Origin: Wolbachia endosymbiont of Diaphorina citri
GTDB taxonomy: Bacteria > Pseudomonadota > Alphaproteobacteria > Rickettsiales > Anaplasmataceae
NCBI RefSeq assembly: GCF_013096535.2
Contig: NZ_CP051265.2
Location: forward strand, 434,001 to 498,000
Length of the DNA stretch: 64,000 nucleotides
Direction of reading: 5' to 3'
Shown: positions 57,663 to 64,000 of the stretch, in pieces
How positions within the stretch are numbered: position 1 is the first letter of the stretch
How the letters are laid out: every line of letters begins with the position of its first letter
Program-made: the position numbers and the translations under genes
The notes under the pieces: model-generated
The model's input: only the letters and a program-made list of their open reading frames with translations
What the model was told of the DNA's origin: nothing
Database searches by the model: none

Positions 57663-58139
57663 ATGGCACGTCGTAATAAAGCAAAAAAAAGAACAAGCCC
57701 TGACTCTCGCTATGGTAGTGTCTTGCTTATGCGTTTTATTAATATAATTATGAAATGTGGTAAAAAATCTATTGCAGAAAAGATTGCTTATAGTGCTTTG
57801 TCCTTAGCTGAAAAGAAAATAGGCAAAGATGCCTTGTCAATTTTTGAAACAGCAGTAGAAAATGTTACCCCTTCTATAGAAGTACGCTCTCGGCGTATTG
57901 GTGGTGCAACTTATCAAGTCCCTGTTGAAATTCGTCAAGATAGAGCAATTTCTTTGGCATTAAGGTGGATTGCTAGAGCAACTTCTGCTGCTCGAAAAAA
58001 GAGCGGCAGAACTACCGTTCATTGTTTGCAGTCTGAAATATTAGATGCTTATAATAAATGTGGTGGTGCATTTAAGATGTGTGAAGAGAAGTATAAAATG
58101 GCTGAAGCTAATAAGGCATTTTCTCATCTTCGTTTTTAA
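57663..58139 (+). CDS. rpsG: 30S ribosomal protein S7
   Basis: A 158-residue primary rRNA-binding protein of the small-subunit head. It has the typical [17 protein letters not shown] start, [20 protein letters not shown] and [13 protein letters not shown]. Length is close to that of other bacteria. It is followed by fusA after 21 bases. Confidence 0.98.
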   Translation: MARRNKAKKRTSPDSRYGSVLLMRFINIIMKCGKKSIAEKIAYSALSLAEKKIGKDALSIFETAVENVTPSIEVRSRRIGGATYQVPVEIRQDRAISLALRWIARATSAARKKSGRTTVHCLQSEILDAYNKCGGAFKMCEEKYKMAEANKAFSHLRF

Positions 58140-58160
58140 TATTAGCTGGTTGATTGTGGT

Positions 58161-60236
58161 ATGGAAGTTTTAATATCTAGGTATAGAAATATAGGAATAA
58201 TGGCTCATATAGATGCTGGCAAGACCACCACAACAGAGCGTATTTTATTTTATACTGGTAAACAAAATAGGATTGGTGAAGTGCACGATGGTGCAGCTTC
58301 TATGGATTGGATGGAGCAAGAGAAGGAGCGTGGCATTACAATTACCTCTGCTGCAACAACATGTTTTTGGAATGATCATAGAATTAATATAATAGATACT
58401 CCTGGTCATGTTGATTTCACTATTGAAGTTGAGAGATCTTTGAGGGTTTTGGATGGTGCAGTTGCTGTATTTGATGGAGTTGCTGGAGTTGAGCCTCAGT
58501 CTGAGACAGTTTGGCGTCAAGCTGATAAATATACCGTTCCTCGTATCTGCTTTGTTAATAAAATGGATAGAATCGGGGCAAATTTTTATCGATGTGTCGA
58601 TATGATAAAAACGAAGCTTGGCGCATCACCTTTAGTTATTCAGTTGCCAATAGGAAGTGAGAAAGATTTTAAAGGCATAATCGATCTTATTTCTATGAAA
58701 GCTATTATATGGCAAGAAGAAACATTAGGCGCTAAATTTTCTTATGAAGATATTCCTTCTGATTTGCTTGATAAGGCTCAAGAGTATCGAAATCTTTTAT
58801 TAGATGCTGCAGCTGAGATGGATGATGAAGCGATGAATACTTACTTTGAGTCTAATGATCTGCCAGTAGATTTGCTGAAAAAATGCGTGAGAAATGGAGC
58901 CATCAAAGGAAAATTTGTTCCTGTATTATGTGGATCAGCTTTTAAAAATAAAGGCGTACAACCACTTTTAGATGGTGTGGTTGACTTTTTACCTTCTCCT
59001 ATTGATGTTGATGTAATTGTTGGAACTGATCCTAAAGATTCAGAAAAGAAAATTGAGATCAAACCTTCAGAAAAAGAGAAATTCGTTGCTCTTGCGTTTA
59101 AAGTGATGACGGATAAATTTGTAGGTAGCTTGACGTTTATTCGTATTTATTCCGGTAAGTTAAAATCTAAATCTGCTGTGTTAAATGCTGGAAAGAATGA
59201 GACTGAAGGAATTGGTAGAATGTTGCTTATGCATGCAAATAACAGAGAAGATATAAACGAAGCTAAAGTTGGTGATATAGTTGCCTTAGTTGGATTAAAG
59301 AAAACAATTACTGGTGATACTTTATGTTCATCTGATTTTCCTATACTATTAGAGCGTATGGAATTTCCTGATCCTGTTATTGAAACTGCTATAGAACCGA
59401 AAACCACCTCAGATCAGGAAAAATTAGGTGTTGCTTTGAATAGATTGGTTGCAGAAGATCCTTCTTTAAGGATGTCAGTAAATGCGGAGAGTGGTCAGAC
59501 TATATTGAAAGGTATGGGTGAGCTGCATCTTGAGATTATTATTGATAGAATGAAGCGCGAGTTTAATGTTGAAGCTAACGTTGGTGCGCCTCAAGTTGCA
59601 TATCGTGAAACTATCACTAAATCTGTTGAAATTGATTATACTCATAAAAAACAATCAGGTGGTGCTGGTCAGTTTGCTAAAGTTAAAATAAAATTCGAAC
59701 CTCTTGAGCCTGGTTTTGGCTTTCAGTTTGAAAGTAAAATTGTAGGCGGTGCTATTCCAAAAGAGTATATACCTGGAGTGCAAAATGGCTTAGAGTTGAT
59801 AAAAGAAGGTGGTATAATTTCTGGCTTTCCATTGATTGATTTTAAGGCTACTCTTCTTGATGGTGCTTTTCATGATGTTGATTCTAGTTCTTTGGCTTTT
59901 GAACTTGCTGCTAAAGGTGCTTTTAAGGAAATGGCAAATAAAGCTGGTCCAAAAATGCTAGAGCCTATAATGAAAGTGGAAATCATTACTCCTGAAGAAT
60001 ATATGGGTGATGTTATGGGTGATATAAATAGTAGAAGAGGCAGTGTTGTTGATATGCTGGATTTAGGTAATAATAGCAAAATAATTACTGCTTCGGTTCC
60101 TCTTGCAAATATGTTTGGTTATATAAATGTTTTGCGTTCTATGTCTCAGGGAAGAGCTCAGTATAGTATGCATTTTTCTTGTTATGAACAAGTGCCACAA
60201 TATGTGGTTGATGAGTTAAAGTTAAAGTATAATTAA
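58161..60236 (+). CDS. fusA: elongation factor G
   Basis: A 691-residue translocation GTPase. The G domain has [13 protein letters not shown], the DTPGHVDF motif and [10 protein letters not shown]; domains II-V follow in the standard order to the [20 protein letters not shown] segment of domain V. Length and motifs are complete. Ile is mostly ATT or ATA here, in contrast to the neighbouring tuf. Confidence 0.98.
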   Translation: MEVLISRYRNIGIMAHIDAGKTTTTERILFYTGKQNRIGEVHDGAASMDWMEQEKERGITITSAATTCFWNDHRINIIDTPGHVDFTIEVERSLRVLDGAVAVFDGVAGVEPQSETVWRQADKYTVPRICFVNKMDRIGANFYRCVDMIKTKLGASPLVIQLPIGSEKDFKGIIDLISMKAIIWQEETLGAKFSYEDIPSDLLDKAQEYRNLLLDAAAEMDDEAMNTYFESNDLPVDLLKKCVRNGAIKGKFVPVLCGSAFKNKGVQPLLDGVVDFLPSPIDVDVIVGTDPKDSEKKIEIKPSEKEKFVALAFKVMTDKFVGSLTFIRIYSGKLKSKSAVLNAGKNETEGIGRMLLMHANNREDINEAKVGDIVALVGLKKTITGDTLCSSDFPILLERMEFPDPVIETAIEPKTTSDQEKLGVALNRLVAEDPSLRMSVNAESGQTILKGMGELHLEIIIDRMKREFNVEANVGAPQVAYRETITKSVEIDYTHKKQSGGAGQFAKVKIKFEPLEPGFGFQFESKIVGGAIPKEYIPGVQNGLELIKEGGIISGFPLIDFKATLLDGAFHDVDSSSLAFELAAKGAFKEMANKAGPKMLEPIMKVEIITPEEYMGDVMGDINSRRGSVVDMLDLGNNSKIITASVPLANMFGYINVLRSMSQGRAQYSMHFSCYEQVPQYVVDELKLKYN

Positions 60237-60248
60237 AGGTTAGTAATT

Positions 60249-61421
60249 ATGACAGCGATAGTAGAAGCATTTGGAAAGCCGCATGTAAACGTGGGAACGA
60301 TAGGACATGTGGATCATGGGAAGACAACGTTAACAGCGGCGATAACAAAGCATTATGGTAATTTTGTAGCATATGATCAAATAGATAAAGCGCCAGAAGA
60401 AAGAAAGAGAGGGATAACAATAGCAACAGCGCATGTTGAATATCAAACAGAAAAGAGACACTATGCACACGTTGATTGCCCTGGGCATGCTGATTATGTA
60501 AAGAATATGATAGTAGGTGCAGCACAGATGGATGCAGCGATATTGGTAGTGTCAGGGGTTGATGGGCCGATGCCACAAACGAGAGAGCATATATTGCTGG
60601 CAAAACAGGTGGGTGTTGGATATGTCGTGGTATATATAAATAAAGCTGATGTTGCTGATGCTGATATGATAGATTTGGTGGAAATGGAAGTGAGAGAGTT
60701 GCTGAGTAAGTATGGATTTCCAGGTGATGAAGTGCCTGTGATAGTTGGATCTGCATTAAAAGCATTAGAGGATGATGGTAGTGAGTATGGAAAGAAATCA
60801 ATAGATAAATTGATGGAGAAGTTAGATGAGTATGTGGCAGTACCTCCAAGGCCTATAGATTTGCCGTTTTTATTGCCAATAGAAGATGTATTTTCAATAT
60901 CGGGGCGAGGAACGGTAGTAACAGGAAGAATAGAGAAGGGGGAGATAAAGACAGGGGATGAGATAGAGATAATAGGTCTGAAAGCGACGCAAAAGACGAT
61001 ATGTACTGGTGTTGAGATGTTTAAGAAGTTGCTAGACAAGGGAAGTGCAGGACTCAATGTAGGAGTACTACTAAGAGGAACAAAGAGAGAAGAAGTGGAG
61101 AGAGGGCAAGTATTGGCAAAACCAGGAACAATAACCCCGCATAAGAAATTTAATGCGGAGGTGTATATATTGAAGAAAGAAGAAGGAGGAAGGCATACAC
61201 CATTTTTTGGAAATTATCAGCCACAGTTTTATTTAAGGACAACGGATGTAACTGGGAGCATAAAATTGCGAGATGGAAAGGAGATGGTAATGCCAGGGGA
61301 CAATGTAAGTATAGAAGTGGAGTTGCAAGTACCAATAGCAATGGATAAAGGATTGCGTTTTGCGATAAGAGAAGGTGGTAGAACTGTTGGTTCTGGAGTT
61401 GTTTCGGAGATTTTAGAGTAA
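60249..61421 (+). CDS. tuf: elongation factor Tu
   Basis: A 390-residue GTPase that delivers aminoacyl-tRNA. It has [14 protein letters not shown], the [12 protein letters not shown] motif, NKADVAD and the C-terminal [23 protein letters not shown] precedes the ATG. Codon choice differs from fusA and rplK on either side: Ile is nearly all ATA, Arg AGA, and the strand is purine-rich. This hints at gene conversion or different selection, for example with a second tuf copy elsewhere. tRNA-Trp follows after 12 bases. Confidence 0.98.
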   Translation: MTAIVEAFGKPHVNVGTIGHVDHGKTTLTAAITKHYGNFVAYDQIDKAPEERKRGITIATAHVEYQTEKRHYAHVDCPGHADYVKNMIVGAAQMDAAILVVSGVDGPMPQTREHILLAKQVGVGYVVVYINKADVADADMIDLVEMEVRELLSKYGFPGDEVPVIVGSALKALEDDGSEYGKKSIDKLMEKLDEYVAVPPRPIDLPFLLPIEDVFSISGRGTVVTGRIEKGEIKTGDEIEIIGLKATQKTICTGVEMFKKLLDKGSAGLNVGVLLRGTKREEVERGQVLAKPGTITPHKKFNAEVYILKKEEGGRHTPFFGNYQPQFYLRTTDVTGSIKLRDGKEMVMPGDNVSIEVELQVPIAMDKGLRFAIREGGRTVGSGVVSEILE

Positions 61422-61433
61422 ACTTTGAATTAT

Positions 61434-61506
61434 AGGAGTGTAGCTCAATTGGTAGAGCGCTGGTCTCCAAAACCAGAGGTTGTAGGTTCAATTCCTATCA
61501 CTCCTG
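61434..61506 (+). tRNA. tRNA-Trp (CCA)
   Basis: A 73-nt cloverleaf. The acceptor stem is AGGAGTG with CACTCCT, the D arm GCTC/GAGC, and the anticodon stem-loop CTGGT-CTCCAAA-ACCAG (anticodon CCA). The T arm is TGTAG-GTTCAAT-TCCTATC-type and the discriminator is G. It lies between tuf and secE, the usual place. Confidence 0.96.
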
Positions 61507-61516
61507 CATTAATATT

Positions 61517-61726
61517 ATGGTAGAAATGTTAAAAAACCTGTATGTTTTTTTTTGCGATATAAAGCAAGAAATAAGGAGAATTGCTTGGATAAAAAAACAG
61601 CAGGTATTGTCATCTTTGTTTATTGTAATAACTGTTATATTATGCTTTTCGATTTTCTTTTGCTTCGTAGATTTTATGTCTCTTTACGTAATTAAGACTT
61701 TATTTGGAATTATTTATGGAATATAA
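61517..61726 (+). CDS. secE: preprotein translocase subunit SecE
   Basis: A 69-residue single-helix subunit of the Sec channel. It has the conserved cytosolic part FFCDIKQEIRRIAWIKKQQV and one membrane helix (VLSSLFIVITVILCFSIFF). Its last 11 bases overlap nusG. Confidence 0.93.
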   Translation: MVEMLKNLYVFFCDIKQEIRRIAWIKKQQVLSSLFIVITVILCFSIFFCFVDFMSLYVIKTLFGIIYGI

Positions 61727-62552
61727 GTATAAATGGTATATCATTAAAGTCGATTACGGGTATGAGAAGGATATATGCGAGTTGGCAACCAATACTGTTT
61801 ACTTTAAGGAGGTGTTTATTCCTTATCAGACAGCATGTGATGTAAAATCTGATATAAAGGAGTTATGTGAAGTATATATATGTATGCATCTGTGTGATGA
61901 AAGCAAAAATATTTTGAATCAAATGACTGGGTTTTGTGGTGATGAGTCTGGTCATTTTGAGATGATTTCAGATGATGAGGTAATTTTAAAACGTAAGGAA
62001 TTTAATAGATATAAGTGGTACATTTTAAGAGTTGCCTCTAATTATGAAGAGAAAGTGCACCAATATATATTAGAAAATTCTATGAGATTGAATATTAATA
62101 ATTATTTTAATAGAGTTTTTATTCCTTGTGAAGAATTAAGTGAGATGGATTTAAAATCTAAAAAAAATGCTAAACGAAGGAAGTCCTTTCCTGGTTATGT
62201 CTTTTTATACATGAATTTATGCGATGAGGTATTAAATTTTATTAATAATATACCAAAATCTCTTAAGGTTTATGGATTTTTGAAAAATGGTAATGTTCCA
62301 AAGGTGATTGAGGATAATGAGATTCGCTCAATGTGTAGTGCGCTTTACAATGCTCAAGAAACGAAAAAGTTGAGCTATGGTTATGAGAAAGGTGAAAAAG
62401 TAAAAATTAATGATGGTCTTTTTCAAAATTTTACTGGTAAGGTAGATATGGTAAATGATGAGAAAAAAATTATTAATATTGAAGTATCAATCTTAGGTAA
62501 GCCAACAATAATAGAGCTTGATTTGGCTCAAGTAGAGAAAATAGAGGATTAA
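61716..62552 (+). CDS. nusG: transcription factor NusG with a duplicated N-terminal (NGN) domain
   Basis: A 278-residue protein against about 175-180 in most bacteria. The extra length is a second NGN-like domain at the front: residues 1-98 begin YKWYIIKVDYGYEKDI and contain EVFIP and YICMHLCDE, while residues about 103-215 repeat YKWYILRVASNYEEKV, RVFIP and LYMNLCDE, followed by a single KOW domain (GEKVKINDGLFQNFTGKV, about 225-278). The second copy has the usual RRKSFPGYVF and is the canonical NGN; the first is more divergent. I chose ATG 61716; TTG at 61704 lies in-frame upstream. NusG binds RNA polymerase and couples it to ribosomes or Rho. Confidence 0.92.
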   Translation: MEYKYKWYIIKVDYGYEKDICELATNTVYFKEVFIPYQTACDVKSDIKELCEVYICMHLCDESKNILNQMTGFCGDESGHFEMISDDEVILKRKEFNRYKWYILRVASNYEEKVHQYILENSMRLNINNYFNRVFIPCEELSEMDLKSKKNAKRRKSFPGYVFLYMNLCDEVLNFINNIPKSLKVYGFLKNGNVPKVIEDNEIRSMCSALYNAQETKKLSYGYEKGEKVKINDGLFQNFTGKVDMVNDEKKIINIEVSILGKPTIIELDLAQVEKIED

Positions 62553-62554
62553 TT

Positions 62555-62995
62555 ATGAGTAATGTAGTTGCTAAGATTAACTTGCTTATGGAAGCTGGAA
62601 AAGCAGTTCCAGGGCCGAAAATTGCTTCAGTACTTGGCCCGCGTGGTATACCTGTTCCTAAATTTTGTGAAGCTTTTAATAAAGCTACTAGCGCTGCTAA
62701 CGCTAGTTATAAAGTAGGTGATTTAGTAACAGTGAGAATTTCCATAAAGGATGATCGCTCTCATGATTTTACTGTCAGCGGTCCGCCTGTGGCTTATTTG
62801 CTTAAGCAGGAAGCTAAATTAAGTAAAGGTTCTGGTAATTCTGGTAAAGAATTAGTGGCTAAATTATCTATGTCTGCTATCATTAAAGTGGCAAAGTGTA
62901 AGATGGTTGATATGAAAGTGGATAATGAAGATTCAGCAGTGAAGATGGTTATAGGCACTGCAAAATCTATGGGTATAGAAGTTGTGGAAGGTTAG
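62555..62995 (+). CDS. rplK: 50S ribosomal protein L11
   Basis: A 146-residue protein of the GTPase-associated centre. The family pattern KINLLMEAGKAVPGPKIASV, LGPRGIP and the KSMGIEVV end are present. It starts 2 bases after nusG and is followed by rplA after 4 bases. Confidence 0.98.
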   Translation: MSNVVAKINLLMEAGKAVPGPKIASVLGPRGIPVPKFCEAFNKATSAANASYKVGDLVTVRISIKDDRSHDFTVSGPPVAYLLKQEAKLSKGSGNSGKELVAKLSMSAIIKVAKCKMVDMKVDNEDSAVKMVIGTAKSMGIEVVEG

Positions 62996-62999
62996 GTAA

Positions 63000-63659
63000 A
63001 TGAGTACATATAATGATGATTCTAAGCGGTGTTTGGAGAAGATTGTTGAGTCTGCTTCAGCAAAATTTAATGAATCAGTTGATATTGCAGTCAATTTAGG
63101 TGTAGATCCACGTAAATCTGAAGAGCAGGTGCGTGGTACAGTAGTTTTGCCTAAAGGTATCGGGAAGAATATTAAAGTAGCTGTTTTCGCTCAAGATAAA
63201 CATTTATTAGAAGCTGAAAAAGCTGGTGCTGATATTACAGGAGGGGAGGATTTAGTTGAAGAAATAAAAAAAGGTAGAAAATTAGATGTTGATTGGTGCA
63301 TTACTACTACTGATTTTATGGCAAAAATTACTCCTATTGCAAAAGTATTGGGTGCTAAAGGGCTGATGCCTAACCCTAAATTTGGTACTGTGACTTCTAA
63401 CATTGCAGAAGCTATTAAAACCATTAAGTCTGGTCAGATAAAATTTAGAACAGATAAAAATGGTGTTATTCATGGTAAATTAGGAAATATTAAGTTTGAT
63501 ATTGATGACTTGCTAGAAAATTTAAAAGCCTTTCTTAAAGTAATTAAAGATAATAAACCTATTTCTGTGAAAGGAATTTACTTTAAGGGTGTTTTTTTAA
63601 ATTCAACTATGGGTAAAGCTTATAAGATAAGCAAAGTGGAAGATATAATTAGGGAGTGA
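63000..63659 (+). CDS. rplA: 50S ribosomal protein L1
   Basis: A 219-residue L1-stalk protein. It has [33 protein letters not shown] and [12 protein letters not shown], the RNA-binding signature. In other bacteria L1 represses its own operon by binding the mRNA leader; no such site is assigned here. Length is normal. Confidence 0.98.
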   Translation: MSTYNDDSKRCLEKIVESASAKFNESVDIAVNLGVDPRKSEEQVRGTVVLPKGIGKNIKVAVFAQDKHLLEAEKAGADITGGEDLVEEIKKGRKLDVDWCITTTDFMAKITPIAKVLGAKGLMPNPKFGTVTSNIAEAIKTIKSGQIKFRTDKNGVIHGKLGNIKFDIDDLLENLKAFLKVIKDNKPISVKGIYFKGVFLNSTMGKAYKISKVEDIIRE

Positions 63660-63663
63660 TACT

Positions 63664-64000
63664 GTGAAGCGTAAAAATAAGGATGAATTTATACAGAGCA
63701 CAATAAACGTATTTGTAAATAATGATTTCTTGATATTAGTAAATTTTAAATCTATAAATGCTAATGATTCATTAACTCTGAGGAATAGCCTGAAGTCTAT
63801 AGCAGGTGGGGTATTAGTAGTTAAAAACACTCTAGCGCGCTTGGCTTTGGAAAGGACTGGTAAATTTTCTTATTTATCAGGTAAATTTTCTGGTTCTGTT
63901 GCTATTATATACTCTAGTGCTATAGTAGAAGCTGCAAAGTTAATAGTTGATTTTATTAATGCTAACAAAGAAAAAATGTCTGTGATTTGCGCGGCTCATA
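63664..64000 (+). CDS. rplJ: 50S ribosomal protein L10, 5' part (runs past window end)
   Basis: The first 112 codons of the L10 stalk base protein. It starts at GTG 63664, four bases after rplA. The segments FLILVNFKSINANDSLTLRN, VVKNTLARLALE and the GSVAIIYSS region match L10. The rest, and presumably rplL and the RNA polymerase genes, lie beyond the window. Confidence 0.93.
   Translation, partial: MKRKNKDEFIQSTINVFVNNDFLILVNFKSINANDSLTLRNSLKSIAGGVLVVKNTLARLALERTGKFSYLSGKFSGSVAIIYSSAIVEAAKLIVDFINANKEKMSVICAAH

Noticed and set aside
60247..60849. A 200-codon frame antisense to tuf
   Set aside because: It is a shadow of the skewed codon use of tuf; the product is a Leu/His/Pro-rich mix with no protein-like domain.

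Overview
The window is AT-rich chromosomal DNA of an obligate intracellular alphaproteobacterium and looks like Wolbachia (Anaplasmataceae). I infer this from the sequence alone. The grounds are a CtrA-type regulator, a bare-bones metabolism, many ankyrin/LRR/pentapeptide genes among housekeeping genes, decayed and intact insertion sequences, and ribosomal genes in the order rpsL-rpsG-fusA-tuf-tRNA-Trp-secE-nusG-rplK-rplA-rplJ. No prophage module, CRISPR array or rRNA gene is visible.

Layout. 1-8.8 kb: 3' part of alaS, a frameshifted ankyrin gene, tRNA-Asn, an LRR gene, gpmI, an unnamed protein with an M14-peptidase-like residue pattern, fabD, rpmE, nadK. 8.9-18.5 kb: an accessory block mixed with housekeeping genes. 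It holds a four-helix membrane protein with tyrosine and SH3-ligand-like motifs, an iron-binding periplasmic protein, pyrB, a translationally overlapping pair of exported ankyrin and pentapeptide-repeat proteins, gmk, and a large membrane-anchored ankyrin protein. 18.5-28.7 kb: sdhA, a zinc-ribbon protein, dapD, two small unknown genes, an NdufAF7-like methyltransferase, a MITE-like inverted-repeat element, sodB, an M16 peptidase, tgt, nuoE. 28.8-36.1 kb: the most plastic part, with a gene fragment, an intact IS110-type element with a noncoding leader that may encode a bridge RNA, an ankyrin gene, a gene remnant, a mucin-like Ser/Thr-rich protein with a possible premature TGA, rnpB, and an IS66-like remnant. 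36.2-46 kb: ctrA with a CtrA-box-like site upstream, gpsA, pgpA, a GNAT protein, a PAS protein without a kinase, sdhB, ybeY, an EVE protein, ftsZ, a comM-like ATPase. 46-56.8 kb: polysaccharide deacetylase and PBP2, then the minus-strand proteostasis cluster tig-clpP-clpX-lon, tRNA-Leu, a BON lipoprotein, an IS5 remnant, prmC. 57.2-64 kb: the translation/transcription operon, with a NusG whose N-terminal domain is duplicated.

How the genes fit together. The core genes support translation (alaS, tRNAs, rnpB, tgt, ribosomal proteins, EF-G, EF-Tu), respiration (sdhA, sdhB, nuoE, NdufAF7-like), a reduced envelope (dapD, PBP2, deacetylase, FtsZ, fatty-acid and phospholipid genes) and protein quality control (tig, ClpXP, Lon, YbeY). 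The accessory genes are mostly repeat or low-complexity proteins of the kind used toward a host cell. The observations I rate highest are the tyrosine/SH3-motif membrane protein (8.9 kb), the tandem-NGN NusG (61.7 kb), the IS110 noncoding leader (30.6 kb), the mucin-like protein with its in-frame TGA (33.1-35.4 kb), the CtrA box (37.06 kb) and the kinase-less PAS protein (39.5 kb).
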